Source of the DNA: Haloarcula salinisoli
GTDB taxonomy: Archaea; Halobacteriota; Halobacteria; Halobacteriales; Haloarculaceae
Assembly: GCF_019599405.1 (NCBI RefSeq)
Contig: NZ_RKLQ01000001.1
Location: forward strand, 1,426,001 to 1,490,000
Direction of reading: 5' to 3'
DNA length: 64,000 nt
The translations under genes were made by a program, and so were the position numbers. This document shows positions 43,451 through 52,664 of the stretch, piece after piece. The notes beneath the pieces were generated by a model. That model did no database searches. It saw nothing but the letters and a program-made list of their open reading frames with translations, and was not told where the DNA came from. Within the stretch, counting starts at the first letter, position 1; each line of letters opens with the position of its first letter.

Positions 43451-44966
43451 CGTCCTCGGTGATGATATCGGCCGACAGCCCCTGGGCCATCTGAATCTCC
43501 TTTGAGTTGTTCAGCGTCCAGGCGGTCCGGTCGGTGACGGCCTCGATTATCTCGCGGGCCGAGGGGTAGCCGTTGCCCGATTTCTTCACGCCGCCGAAGG
43601 GGAGCTGGACCTCCGCGCCGATACACGGAAGATTCCCGTAGGCCAGCCCGAGTTCGGCGTGGTCGCGGTAGTAGTTTATCTGGCGGTAGTCCTCCGAGAC
43701 GATGGCCCCGGCCAGCCCGTAGTCGGTGTCGTTCTGAATCTCGACGGCGCGCTCGATGTCGCCGTCGTACGGAAGCAAGGCGACGTGGGGGCCGAAGACC
43801 TCCTCTTGCGTACAGCGGAGGTCGGCGTCGGGGTCGGCCTCGTAGACGAACGGGCCGACCCAGTGACCGTCCTCGTGCCCGTCGGGAATCTCGTCGGCGT
43901 CTAGCTCTGTGCGGTCGACCAGCACCTCGACGCCCTCCTCGCGGGCGAGGTCGCGGTACTCGGTCACTTTCTCCTTGTGCTCGCCCTCGATGAGCGGCCC
44001 CATGAACGTGTCCTCCTGCAGGGGGTCACCCACGGCGACCGAACTCGCCGCGTCGACGAACCGCTCCTTGAACTCGTCGTAGACGTCCCTGTGGACGATG
44101 ATGCGCTCCGAGGAGACACAGCGCTGGCCGGTGGTCTTGAACGAGGACATCACGGCCGAGTGGACGGCGATGTCCAGGTCGGCTTCCTCGGTGATGACGA
44201 CGGCGTTTTTCCCACCCATCTCGCAGGCCGCGCGCTTGCCTGACTCGCCGCCGACCGAGTCGGCTATCTGGTGGCCGACTTCGGCCGACCCGGTAAAGAG
44301 CACCGTGGGCACGCGGTCGTCGTCGACGATAGCGGCCCCGGCGTCGCCGAAGCCCTGGACCATGTTGAACACGCCCTCGGGGATACCGGCGTCTTCGAAC
44401 ATCTCCGCGACGATCTGGGCACACCAGGGCGTCTGTTCGGCGGGCTTCCAGACGACGGTGTTGCCCTCGACCAGCGCGACAGCCATGTGCCAGTAGGGGA
44501 TGGCGATGGGGAAGTTCCACGGCGTGATACAGCCGGTGACTCCCCGTGGCTTGCGTCGCATATAGGCGTCCTTGGCTGCGATTTCGGATGGGATGATGTC
44601 GCCGCTCGGGTGGCGGGCGTCGCCGGCGGCCCACTCGACCATGTGGGCGGCCTCGACCACGTCGGCTTTCCCTTCGCTGATCTCTTTCCCGCACTCCTTG
44701 GTGACGATTTCGCCCAGTTCGTCGGTCCGCTCCCGGAGTTCGTGGTAGACGTCCCAGAGGTACTCCGCGCGGTCGATGCGGGAGAGTTCGCGCCACTCCC
44801 CGTAGGCCTCGTCAGCGGCCGCGATGGCCTCGTCGACATCCGCCGGTGTCCCTCGCTGGAACTCGCCCAGTGACTCGCCCGTCGCCGGGTTCTCGCTCTC
44901 GAACGTCTCGGTGCTGTTGCCGGTCACCCACTCACCGTCGATGTAGTGTTGGTACGTCTCTGCCAT
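43443..44966 (-). CDS. Aldehyde dehydrogenase, probable 1-pyrroline-5-carboxylate dehydrogenase
   Basis: 507 residues. NAD-dependent ALDH with TPWNFPIAIPYWHMAVALVEGNTVVWKPAE, the catalytic glutamate region CEMGGKNAVV, and the catalytic cysteine in TTGQRCVSSERI. Proline dehydrogenase 0.9 kb away and the shared operator-like site make glutamate-gamma-semialdehyde (P5C) the most likely substrate, yielding glutamate. Sequence alone would allow another ALDH. The ATG at 44966 (MAETYQHYIDGEWV) is chosen; a long open extension upstream is non-coding and holds the promoter. Confidence 0.85.
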   Translation of the reverse strand: MAETYQHYIDGEWVTGNSTETFESENPATGESLGEFQRGTPADVDEAIAAADEAYGEWRELSRIDRAEYLWDVYHELRERTDELGEIVTKECGKEISEGKADVVEAAHMVEWAAGDARHPSGDIIPSEIAAKDAYMRRKPRGVTGCITPWNFPIAIPYWHMAVALVEGNTVVWKPAEQTPWCAQIVAEMFEDAGIPEGVFNMVQGFGDAGAAIVDDDRVPTVLFTGSAEVGHQIADSVGGESGKRAACEMGGKNAVVITEEADLDIAVHSAVMSSFKTTGQRCVSSERIIVHRDVYDEFKERFVDAASSVAVGDPLQEDTFMGPLIEGEHKEKVTEYRDLAREEGVEVLVDRTELDADEIPDGHEDGHWVGPFVYEADPDADLRCTQEEVFGPHVALLPYDGDIERAVEIQNDTDYGLAGAIVSEDYRQINYYRDHAELGLAYGNLPCIGAEVQLPFGGVKKSGNGYPSAREIIEAVTDRTAWTLNNSKEIQMAQGLSADIITEDDD

Positions 44967-44989
44967 TGGTCCACATACGAACGTCCCAG

Positions 44990-45000
44990 TCCAAAATACC
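44990..45000 (-). promoter_or_regulatory. A/T box of the aldehyde dehydrogenase gene
   Basis: GGGTATTTTGG on the minus strand, about 29 bp before the ATG, directly following the palindromic site at 44999-45018. Confidence 0.6.
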
Positions 45001-45018
45001 CGTCCGACCATGGACGGG
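44999..45018. promoter_or_regulatory. Operator-like inverted repeat (site 1)
   Basis: CCCGTCC and GGACGGG arms around GACCAT. On the minus strand it contains CCATGGTCGG immediately upstream of the ALDH A/T box. Confidence 0.65.
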
Positions 45019-45066
45019 AACCGAGAATAAGGGGGCATTCGGGCCCACAGGGACCGTTTTTCGGCC

Positions 45067-45086
45067 CACCCGACCATGGTCGGGTG
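45067..45086. promoter_or_regulatory. Perfect 20-bp palindrome, operator-like (site 2)
   Basis: CACCCGACCATGGTCGGGTG. It is followed rightward by TGTAATTTGG, a likely A/T box of the regulator gene at 45136. Confidence 0.75.
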
Positions 45087-45135
45087 TAATTTGGTAGACC
45101 AACACATGGAAGCACTTACAACGTGAATTGTACCT

Positions 45136-45858
45136 ATGGCCGCGATTGACCAGACCACCACGACGTGGCTCACCCTCGACCTGTGGCATCCGAACTGCTG
45201 GGCTATCAAGGCGACCGGAGAGACTACCGGTGGCGTGCTGGCCCACTCCATCTACACCTCGCCGAAGACAGACGGGAACCACAGCGGGAAGGTAAAGGGG
45301 CTGTTCACCGCGTTCGCCGACGACGAACCGGCGGTAAACGACCTGCTGGACGCGATTCGGGACTCCGAGCACGCCGGCGAGCTCTCCGAGCTCCAGGAAC
45401 GCTTCGGACGCGAACGCAACGCCCCCGGGAACGTGGTCCGGGAGTTCTTCCTCGAGTACGACCCCGACGACATGGTGTGTCCGACCCTGCTGGAACACGG
45501 CTTCGTCCACAACGCCCCGGTCCGCATCGAGAACGGGCGCGAGGAGTGGCAGGTCTGTTTCGTGGACGAACGCTCCCAGATAGACGACGCGCTGGAGCGG
45601 GTTCGCGAGCAGGCCGGCGCGGAGGTCACCGTCGACTCCATCACCACGGGCGAGGCCGCCGCAACCACCGCCCGGGACCAGCGACTCGACACGCTCACCG
45701 CCAAACAGCGGGACGTGTTCGAACACGCACGCGAGGCGGGCTACTACGAGTGGCCACGGCAGTGTGACACGCGCGAACTGGCAGACGACCTCGGCGTCTC
45801 GAAGACCACGCTGCTGGAACACCTCAGAAAAGCCGAAGCGAAGCTGCTGGACCCGTAG
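45136..45858 (+). CDS. Bat-type HTH transcriptional regulator
   Basis: 240 residues. The C-terminal HTH_10 domain (about 185-238) is LTAKQRDVFEHAREAGYYEWPR...TRELADDLGVSKTTLLEHLRKAEAKLL, as in haloarchaeal bacterio-opsin activator-like proteins. The N-terminal 160 residues form a putative ligand-sensing domain (WHPNCWAI and HGFVHNAPVRI segments) without known cofactor sites. It lies between the ALDH and convergent proline dehydrogenase genes (1 bp from the latter), so it is the prime candidate to control them, and site 2 in its own promoter suggests autoregulation. Confidence 0.85.
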   Translation: MAAIDQTTTTWLTLDLWHPNCWAIKATGETTGGVLAHSIYTSPKTDGNHSGKVKGLFTAFADDEPAVNDLLDAIRDSEHAGELSELQERFGRERNAPGNVVREFFLEYDPDDMVCPTLLEHGFVHNAPVRIENGREEWQVCFVDERSQIDDALERVREQAGAEVTVDSITTGEAAATTARDQRLDTLTAKQRDVFEHAREAGYYEWPRQCDTRELADDLGVSKTTLLEHLRKAEAKLLDP

Positions 45859-45859
45859 A

Positions 45860-46687
45860 TCAGGAACCGACCACGGCACGGAGCGCGAACAGCGCGTTCT
45901 GCTTGCGCTCGCGGATACGCCGGTAGAAGTAGGAGAACCATTTGCTGCCGTAGGGGATGTACTGGTACACCTCGTACTCCTCGGCCAGTTCGAACTGGGC
46001 GCTCTCGCGTACGCCCGTGAGCATCTGAATCTCGAAGGGGGTGCCGTGTTCCTCGTGGAGCTCCCTGGCGAGGTCTGTCATCGCGGGGTCGTGGCTCCCG
46101 ACGGCGATACCGTCGTCGAATTCCTCGAACATGTAGGTCAGGTACTCCCGATACATCTCGTCGACTTTCGACTTCTCCGTGTAGGCAATCTCGGCCGGCG
46201 GGTCGTACGCTCCCTTCACGAGTCTGACCTTCCCCGGACAGTCGGCCAGCCGTTCGAGCGTCTCGCCGGTCCGCCTGAGGTTCGCCTGCACGCAGACGCC
46301 GACGTTTCCGTCCGTCTCGCGGGCGTGGCGCTCGAAGGCGTCGAGGGTCACGTCGACCGTGTCGTGGTCCTCCATATCGACCCAGACGAAGCAGTCGGCG
46401 GCCTCGACGATGCGTGCGAGGTTCTCCTCGAAGGCGTCGTCGCCCACTTCGAGCCCGATCTGGCTCGGCTTGACCGAGATACACCCATCGAGGTCCCGGC
46501 GGGCCAGCCCCTCGGCGAGGTCGATGTACGCCTCGGCGTCGGCGTCAGCGTCCGCGCGGTCCTCGTAGTGTTCGCCCAGCAAATTGAGGATGCCTTTCAC
46601 GCCCCGTGCGTTCAGCTCCTCCACGTGGTCCAGCGCTTCCGCGGCAGTCTCGCCGGCCACGAAGTTGTTCGCTATGGGGGGTATCAT
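45860..46687 (-). CDS. Proline dehydrogenase
   Basis: 275-residue FAD-dependent PRODH barrel of the monofunctional type, oxidising proline to 1-pyrroline-5-carboxylate. Visible motifs are SVKPSQIG, VWVDMEDHDTVDVTLDAFE, VCVQANLRRTGE, VRLVKGAYDPP and, at the C-terminus, YIPYGSKWFSYFYRRIRERK, which holds the paired arginines that bind substrate. Works with the ALDH upstream. The promoter-like site 3 lies about 110 bp before the ATG, implying a leader of about 75-80 nt, or a nearer start from GGATATACG. Confidence 0.93.
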   Translation of the reverse strand: MIPPIANNFVAGETAAEALDHVEELNARGVKGILNLLGEHYEDRADADADAEAYIDLAEGLARRDLDGCISVKPSQIGLEVGDDAFEENLARIVEAADCFVWVDMEDHDTVDVTLDAFERHARETDGNVGVCVQANLRRTGETLERLADCPGKVRLVKGAYDPPAEIAYTEKSKVDEMYREYLTYMFEEFDDGIAVGSHDPAMTDLARELHEEHGTPFEIQMLTGVRESAQFELAEEYEVYQYIPYGSKWFSYFYRRIRERKQNALFALRAVVGS

Positions 46688-46784
46688 ACACTGTCACACG
46701 CGCCAGACCATCGTATATCCGGACCCTACCAAATATTTCTGACATTTTGTGTTCGAAACCAACGGACAAAGGCCGGAAATCCTC

Positions 46785-46816
46785 ATGAAATTATGCCCGA
46801 CCGACCATGGTAGGGG
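46785..46816. promoter_or_regulatory. Operator-like site 3 between prodh and livJ
   Basis: Minus strand CCATGGTCGG followed by TCGGGCATAATTTC, the same order and spacing as at the ALDH promoter. The core ACCATGGT is palindromic at 46804-46811. It lies in a 147-bp divergent gap and may serve both the proline dehydrogenase and the ABC importer. Confidence 0.6.
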
Positions 46817-46834
46817 CACCATTGAGGCGCATCT

Positions 46835-48073
46835 ATGATGACCATTGAACTACCCATGCGAGAATATACCACGAACGGGATAGACCGACGGACCATGCTG
46901 AAACTGACCGGCGGTGTCGGAATCGCCGGCCTGGCCGGCTGTAGTGGTTCCTCAGGTGACGAGGCGTACAACATCGGGATGGTCGACGCCCAGACGGGGT
47001 CGCTGTCGGCTTTCGGCGAGCGCAACCAACGCGGGAAAGACCTCGCCCTCTCGGCGGTCAATGAGGTCGGTATCGGCGGCAGCGAGCTACAGGTCACCGT
47101 CGAGGACTCCGGCAGCGAGAACCAGGGTGGCATTTCGGCCGCCCAGAAGCTCGTCAACCAGGACGGCGTCCCGTTCCTCATCGGAGCCGTCGGCTCGGGC
47201 GTCTCGCTGGCTATCTACGAGAGTGTCGTGGAAGGGACCGACGTGGTCCAGCTTTCCCAGAACTCTACCGGCCTCGGACTGACCGACTTTCCGGAGCTCC
47301 TCCGAATGTCACCGCCGGGGAGCACGCAGGCGACCGCCCTCGCGGACATCATCGCCGAGGACGGCTACGACAGCGTCGCGCTCACGTACGTGAACAACAA
47401 CTACGGCCAGAGCCTGGCCGAGGCCTTCACGAACGCCTGGGACGGCGATGTCGCCTACAACAACTCTCACGACCAGGAACAGCAGTCTTACTCCAGTGTT
47501 ATCTCGGAGATGAACAACGCCAGCGCGGACGCATGGCTGTTTATCACCTACCAGGCGGAGTTCTCCACGATGGTCAACGAGATATTCTCGAGTGGCTACG
47601 AGGCCCAGCTCTACGGCGCGGACTCCGTCTCGGGCGAGAACGTTCTCGAGAACACCCCCGACGGGAGCATGGAAGGGATGAAAATCGTCGTTCCCTCGGC
47701 CCCCGTAGAGGAGCAGAACTACCAGGACTTCGCCTCGACGTTCGAGGAGGAGTACGGTCAGGCCCCGACCTCGTGGGCGGCCTACGCCTACGACTGCGTC
47801 ATCAACGCGGCGCTGGCCATCCAGGCTGCGGACTCCTTTACCGGGGCCGCGCTTGGCGAAGTCGTCCGCGACGTCAGCCGGCCGGAGGGTGAGCAGGTCA
47901 CCTCCTTCGAAGCGGCGAGCGATATCCTCTCGGACGGCAGTCCGAGCGACGTGGACTATCAGGGCGTCAGCGGTCCCATCGACTTCGACGAGAACGGTGA
48001 CCCAGTCGGCTTCCTGCAGGTTCTCGAGGTCCAGGACCACAGTTACCAGGGCGTCGACTTCATCAGTTCCTGA
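46835..48073 (+). CDS. livJ: Amino acid ABC transporter substrate-binding lipoprotein
   Basis: 412 residues from ATG 46835 (GAGG 7 nt upstream); ATG 46856 is an alternative. Signal with RRTMLKLTGG and lipobox GLAGC near residue 35, then a two-lobed Leu/Ile/Val-type binding protein (IGMVDAQTGSLSAFGERNQRGKDLALSAVN at the start of lobe 1, GYDSVALTYVNNNYGQSLAE at the start of lobe 2). First gene of livJHMGF with gaps of 7, 1, overlap 4 and 2 nt. Divergent from proline dehydrogenase, so proline or a related amino acid is a reasonable ligand guess, but Liv-type proteins also carry branched-chain amino acids, amides or urea. Confidence 0.92.
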   Translation: MMTIELPMREYTTNGIDRRTMLKLTGGVGIAGLAGCSGSSGDEAYNIGMVDAQTGSLSAFGERNQRGKDLALSAVNEVGIGGSELQVTVEDSGSENQGGISAAQKLVNQDGVPFLIGAVGSGVSLAIYESVVEGTDVVQLSQNSTGLGLTDFPELLRMSPPGSTQATALADIIAEDGYDSVALTYVNNNYGQSLAEAFTNAWDGDVAYNNSHDQEQQSYSSVISEMNNASADAWLFITYQAEFSTMVNEIFSSGYEAQLYGADSVSGENVLENTPDGSMEGMKIVVPSAPVEEQNYQDFASTFEEEYGQAPTSWAAYAYDCVINAALAIQAADSFTGAALGEVVRDVSRPEGEQVTSFEAASDILSDGSPSDVDYQGVSGPIDFDENGDPVGFLQVLEVQDHSYQGVDFISS

Positions 48074-48080
48074 CCGACCG

Positions 48081-48989
48081 ATGGTACTCGACCTACTCGC
48101 CAGCGGGCTGGTCTTCAGCAGCATCATCGTACTCGGCAGTATCGGTCTGTCGCTGGTGTACAGCATCGCGAACTTCGCGAACTTCGCCCACGGCGACACG
48201 ATGACCATCGGCGCCTACACGTCGCTGGTCACCTTCGGCGCCGTCGGCGGGCTCGGCGGGTCGGTCCTCGGATTGCCCTTCGGCTTTTTCGTCGCGTTGC
48301 TCGCCGGCATAGCCGTGGCCGCACTCGTCGCGGTCGTCACGGAGAAGCTCGTCTACGACGGGATGGACCTGGACTCCATCGGGCTGCTCATCGTCTCTAT
48401 CGGGCTGGCTTTCATCTACCGCGCGGTCATCCAACTGGGCTTTAGCGCCCAGTCCACACGGTACGGGATTCAGGCACTCCGCCCCATCGAGGCGTTGCTG
48501 CCGTACGGGGTTCGGGTCACCCAGCACGACGTGGCCATCGTCGTCTCCGCCGCCGTGCTGGTCACCGGCCTGCACGTTCTCCTGCAGTACAGCGACCTCG
48601 GCCGGAAGATGCGAGCGATGGCCGACAACCCGGACCTGGCCCGCGTCAGCGGTATCCGGACCGACCGTATCAAGCTGTGGACCTGGGTCATCGGCGCCGG
48701 ACTCGCCGGTGCCGGCGGTGCGTTCCTCGGGCTGTACAGCCAGCTCACGCCCCGAATGGGCTTTAACCTCCTCTTGCTCATCTTCGCCGCGGTCATCCTC
48801 GGCGGCATCGGCTCCGTCTACGGCGCGATGCTCGGCGGCTTCCTCATCGGGGTTATAAACCAGATGACGCCGCTGTTGTCCCAGATAGGCATCCCCATCG
48901 GCATCGAGTACGCCGACGCGATAGCCTTCGTCATCATGGTGGTCGTGTTGCTGTTCCGACCGAACGGTATCGCCGGGGAGGCGACCTGA
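48081..48989 (+). CDS. livH: Branched-chain-type amino acid ABC transporter permease LivH
   Basis: 302 residues, about eight transmembrane helices. The NFAHGDTMTIGAYTS segment near residue 35-50 and the GRKMRAMADNPDLARVSGI coupling-helix motif (EAA-like loop) near 180 are diagnostic. Pairs with LivM to form the membrane channel. Confidence 0.93.
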   Translation: MVLDLLASGLVFSSIIVLGSIGLSLVYSIANFANFAHGDTMTIGAYTSLVTFGAVGGLGGSVLGLPFGFFVALLAGIAVAALVAVVTEKLVYDGMDLDSIGLLIVSIGLAFIYRAVIQLGFSAQSTRYGIQALRPIEALLPYGVRVTQHDVAIVVSAAVLVTGLHVLLQYSDLGRKMRAMADNPDLARVSGIRTDRIKLWTWVIGAGLAGAGGAFLGLYSQLTPRMGFNLLLLIFAAVILGGIGSVYGAMLGGFLIGVINQMTPLLSQIGIPIGIEYADAIAFVIMVVVLLFRPNGIAGEAT

Positions 48990-48990
48990 G

Positions 48991-50142
48991 ATGTCGCTCA
49001 CCACTGACCCGAAAGGGTACTGGACCGACCTCACCGTCGCCGAGAAAGGAGTCTCCGTCGGCGTCGTCCTGTTTGCCGCCGCGCTACTCTTTAGCCTGCT
49101 CACCGGCGGGCTCGCACCGACGTACTTCCTCTATCTCGTCGGCCTCGCGGGGATGTACGCGCTGCTCTCGCTGGGCCTGAACTCCCAGTGGGGCTTTTCG
49201 GGGCTCATCAACTTCAGCGTCGCCGCCTTCTTCGGCATCGGTGCCTACGGCACCGCACTCGCCAGCGCGAGCGGCTCGCCGATAGCGGGCGGCCTGCCCC
49301 CGGTCGTGGGACTGCTCGCCGCGCTGGCGCTCGCGACGATGCTGGCGCTATTTATCGGTATCCCGACGCTCCGGCTCCGGGCCGACTACCTCGCCATCGC
49401 CTCTATCGGGCTGGCCGAGGTCGTTCGTATCATCGTCCGTAACCAGGACGACTGGACGAACGGCAGCGCCGGCGTCCGCGGCATCCCGAGCTTCTTCGAG
49501 GGGTGGCCGGTCCTGGAGACGCTCCCGGAGACGTTGCCGACGCTCGTCTTTGGCTCCGGGCCCGGTGCCACGGTGCTCAACGCGCCGTTCTGGCAGGCAC
49601 TGCTGAACGTCGGGCTGGTGCTCGCGTTCGTCGGTCTGTGCTACCTGGTCCTGCGCAGGGCCCACCGATCGCCGTGGGGGCGCGTGCTCCGGACGATTCG
49701 CTCCGACGAAGACCTCGCACGCGCGCTGGGCAAGAACACCTACGGCTTCAAGATGCAGTCGTTCGTCCTCGGGAGCCTCATCATGGCGCTCGCGGGCGTC
49801 TTCTACGCCCACCTGAACCTCTATGTCAGCCCCGGCGACTTAGACCCCATCACGACGTTCTACGTCTGGGTCGCGGTCATCCTGGGCGGGAGCGGTTCCA
49901 ACCGCGGCGCGCTCTTTGGCGGCGTCGTCATCGTCGCGATTCGGGAGGGGACGCGAGCCCTGCCAGTGGATGCCGCCCCCATGCGACTACTGTTCATCGG
50001 GCTCATCATCGTCTTCCTGATGCGGTTCCGTCCGCAGGGCGTCTTACCCCCACAGAAGGAGCTCATCTGGCCTGGGACCGTCGACGAGACGCCCCAGCAA
50101 CCGGACTCCGGCGTGCGAGAGACGAAAGCAGGTGAACAATGA
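48991..50142 (+). CDS. livM: Branched-chain-type amino acid ABC transporter permease LivM
   Basis: 383 residues, about ten helices. GLNSQWGFSGLINFSVAAFFGIGAYG in the N-terminal half and GRVLRTIRSDEDLARALGKNTYGFKMQSFVLG as the coupling loop fit LivM. Overlaps livG by 4 nt. Confidence 0.93.
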   Translation: MSLTTDPKGYWTDLTVAEKGVSVGVVLFAAALLFSLLTGGLAPTYFLYLVGLAGMYALLSLGLNSQWGFSGLINFSVAAFFGIGAYGTALASASGSPIAGGLPPVVGLLAALALATMLALFIGIPTLRLRADYLAIASIGLAEVVRIIVRNQDDWTNGSAGVRGIPSFFEGWPVLETLPETLPTLVFGSGPGATVLNAPFWQALLNVGLVLAFVGLCYLVLRRAHRSPWGRVLRTIRSDEDLARALGKNTYGFKMQSFVLGSLIMALAGVFYAHLNLYVSPGDLDPITTFYVWVAVILGGSGSNRGALFGGVVIVAIREGTRALPVDAAPMRLLFIGLIIVFLMRFRPQGVLPPQKELIWPGTVDETPQQPDSGVRETKAGEQ

Positions 50143-50942
50143 GCGAACAGACCACCGACACCCAGACTGCGGCAACGATGTCTAAAGACGACGTGGTGTT
50201 GCGCGTCGACAACCTCGTGAAGACCTTCGGCGCGCTCGTCGCTACCGACCACGCCACCTTCGAGGTCGAACGCGGCACCATCACGGGACTTATCGGCCCG
50301 AACGGGGCCGGGAAGTCGACGCTTTTCAACCTCATCTCGGGGTTCTACGAGGCCGATTCGGGCAGCGTCTCGGTCAACGGGACCGACGTCACGGGCCAGG
50401 AGCCCTACGAGATAGCCGACCACGGGCTGATTCGGACCTTCCAGACGCCCCGCAAAGTCGAGGGGATGACAGTCCGGGAGGCGATGCTCGTCGGGCCGCG
50501 CAACCAGCCCGGCGAGTCGTTCCTGAAACTGTTCACCGCCCCCGGTGAGGTCGGCGAGGCCGAATCGAAGAACATGGACGACGTCAACCGAATCCTAGAG
50601 GAGTTCGAAATCGACCATCTGGCCACCCAGCCCGCGACGAAGATATCGGGCGGCCAGATGAAACTGGTCGAACTGGCCCGTGCGATGCTCTCTGAGCCCG
50701 AAATCCTGCTGCTGGACGAGCCGGCCGCGGGCGTGAACCCCACCCTCAGGAACAAGCTCGCCGAGCAGATTCGCCGGCTCAACGAGCAAGGGACGACGAT
50801 GTTGCTCATCGAACACGACATGGAGTTCGTGATGAGCCTGGCCGACCCGGTCATCGTCCTCGACCAGGGGTCGGTCCTGATGGAGGGACGCCCCGACGAA
50901 GTCCAGAGCGACACCCGTGTCATCGACGCGTACCTCGGATAA
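50139..50942 (+). CDS. livG: ABC transporter ATP-binding protein LivG
   Basis: 267 residues. Walker A GPNGAGKST near residue 51, the Q-loop, the signature KISGGQMKLVELARAM, and Walker B ILLLDEPAAGVNP. The C-terminal QSDTRVIDAYLG matches the LivG ending. Couples ATP hydrolysis to amino acid uptake. Confidence 0.94.
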   Translation: MSEQTTDTQTAATMSKDDVVLRVDNLVKTFGALVATDHATFEVERGTITGLIGPNGAGKSTLFNLISGFYEADSGSVSVNGTDVTGQEPYEIADHGLIRTFQTPRKVEGMTVREAMLVGPRNQPGESFLKLFTAPGEVGEAESKNMDDVNRILEEFEIDHLATQPATKISGGQMKLVELARAMLSEPEILLLDEPAAGVNPTLRNKLAEQIRRLNEQGTTMLLIEHDMEFVMSLADPVIVLDQGSVLMEGRPDEVQSDTRVIDAYLG

Positions 50943-50944
50943 CC

Positions 50945-51700
50945 ATGACCGGAGACACTACTACGACCCAGGAGACCGCGAGCGCCGAACCGACCGACCA
51001 CGTCGTCGAACTGTCGGGCGTCGACAGCGGCTACGGCGAGGTACAGGTACTGGACGACTGCTCGCTGCATCTCGACGCCGAGGAGATCGTCTGTCTCATC
51101 GGCCCCAACGGTGCCGGGAAATCGACCGTCCTCAAGACGGTGTTCGGGATGTTGACCCCCTGGGAGGGGTCGGTCACGTACCACGGCGAGGACATCGGCG
51201 GGATGGCCCCCGAAGAGATCGTCCGCGAAGGCATCGGGTACGTCCCCCAGACGGACAACGTCTTCGGCTCGCTCAGCATCGACGAGAACCTCCGGATGGG
51301 CGGGGTCGCCCGCGAGAGCGGCCTCGAACCGGTCATGGACAAGCTCTACGACCGCTTCCCGCTGCTCGACAAGAAGCGCACAGCGAAAGCCAGGACCCTC
51401 TCGGGCGGCCAGCGGCAGGTGCTCGCCTTCGCTCGGGCCTTGGTCATGGAACCCGACGTGTTGCTCATCGACGAGCCGTCGGCGGGGCTGGCCCCCAACA
51501 CCGCCAAAGACGTCTTCGGCCACGTCGAAGCCGTCAACGACCTCGACACGGCCATCCTGATGGTCGAACAGAACGCCACGGAGGGGCTCGGTATCTCCGA
51601 CCGCGGCTACGTCCTCGACCAGGGGACCGTCCGCTTTGGCGGCGCGGCGGACTCGCTGCTGGACAACGAAGAGGTGTCGAAGCTATATCTCGGCGGATGA
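50945..51700 (+). CDS. livF: ABC transporter ATP-binding protein LivF
   Basis: 251 residues. Walker A GPNGAGKST near 54, signature TLSGGQRQVLAFARAL, Walker B VLLIDEPSAGLAP, ending VSKLYLGG as usual for LivF. The second nucleotide-binding subunit, completing the importer. Confidence 0.94.
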   Translation: MTGDTTTTQETASAEPTDHVVELSGVDSGYGEVQVLDDCSLHLDAEEIVCLIGPNGAGKSTVLKTVFGMLTPWEGSVTYHGEDIGGMAPEEIVREGIGYVPQTDNVFGSLSIDENLRMGGVARESGLEPVMDKLYDRFPLLDKKRTAKARTLSGGQRQVLAFARALVMEPDVLLIDEPSAGLAPNTAKDVFGHVEAVNDLDTAILMVEQNATEGLGISDRGYVLDQGTVRFGGAADSLLDNEEVSKLYLGG

Positions 51701-51716
51701 CCGTCGCTCAGTAACC

Positions 51717-52664
51717 GTGAGCGGGCTCAGACGATACGCCTTCGCCCTCGGCCCGCTCGCCGCGGCCGCCCTCTGGGGCGTGATGTTCGTCGTCAGCAAG
51801 TGGAGCTTCGCGCTCGTCCCGCCGGTGACCCTCGGATTCTTCCGTGTCGCGCTCGGCGCAGCGGCGCTGTGGGTCGGCCTCCGACTCGTCGGCGACCCGG
51901 CGACACCCGGTCGCGAGGACTGGCCGGCGCTCGTCGGCCTCGGCGGCTGGGTGACCGTCACCATCGTGGCCCAGTTTCTCGGCACCGAGCTCACGAACGC
52001 GAGTCAGGGCTCGCTACTGACGGTGCTGACACCGATTTTCGTGGTCCTCCTCTCTGGGGCGCTGCTGGGCGAGCGCGTCACGAAGACGAAGGCGCTCGGT
52101 ATCGCCCTCGCTGCTGTCGGGACCGCCGTCGTCGTCGCCGGCCAGTACCACCTGCGTCGTATCGCCGTCGGCAACGCCGCCGGGGTGGCACTGCTCGTCG
52201 TGGCGAGTTTCGCGTGGGCCGGCTACACCGTGTGGGGCGTGGCAGTCGTCCGGAAGTTCTCGGCGCTGACCGCCGCGACCTACTCGACCATCGCCGCCAC
52301 CCCGATGCTCGGGGTACTCGCTGTCGCCGAACTGTGGTATCTGGGTCGCGGTATCGCCACGATACCGCTCAGCGGGCCGTCCCTGCTCTCGGTCGCGTTT
52401 CTCGGGTTCGGGTCGACGGCCGCGGCCTGGTACCTCTGGTACAAGGGCCTGGAGTACGTCCCGGCCGGGACCGTCGCCGTGTTCTACTTCCTCCAGCCGG
52501 TCGTCGGCACGGCGCTCGCGGCGGCGCTGCTCGACGAGCAGGTCGGCGCGTGGTTCGTCGCTGGGAGTCTCACTATCGGCGCCGGCGTCTGGGTCGTCAG
52601 CCGCGAGCGGGCCGACGAGCCAGCGCGGAACCGACACGGCGACGGGAGTGAACTGCGTGAGTGA
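51717..52664 (+). CDS. EamA/DMT-family transporter (first of two)
   Basis: 315 residues, ten transmembrane helices in two EamA repeats. GTG at 51717 is the start (VSGLRRYAFALGPLAAAALWG), 16 nt after livF, so it is probably read from the same transcript. It is predicted to be an exporter or metabolite carrier; its position behind an amino acid importer suggests overflow control. Confidence 0.85.
   Translation: MSGLRRYAFALGPLAAAALWGVMFVVSKWSFALVPPVTLGFFRVALGAAALWVGLRLVGDPATPGREDWPALVGLGGWVTVTIVAQFLGTELTNASQGSLLTVLTPIFVVLLSGALLGERVTKTKALGIALAAVGTAVVVAGQYHLRRIAVGNAAGVALLVVASFAWAGYTVWGVAVVRKFSALTAATYSTIAATPMLGVLAVAELWYLGRGIATIPLSGPSLLSVAFLGFGSTAAAWYLWYKGLEYVPAGTVAVFYFLQPVVGTALAAALLDEQVGAWFVAGSLTIGAGVWVVSRERADEPARNRHGDGSELRE

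Noticed and set aside
45067-45086. The palindrome as a restriction-avoidance or terminator structure
   Set aside because: No T run follows it, and two further copies of its core lie next to A/T boxes, so a regulatory site is the better explanation.
43443-45251. 602-residue form of the aldehyde dehydrogenase
   Set aside because: The first 95 residues come from the promoter region with the palindromic sites; homologous sequence begins at 44966.
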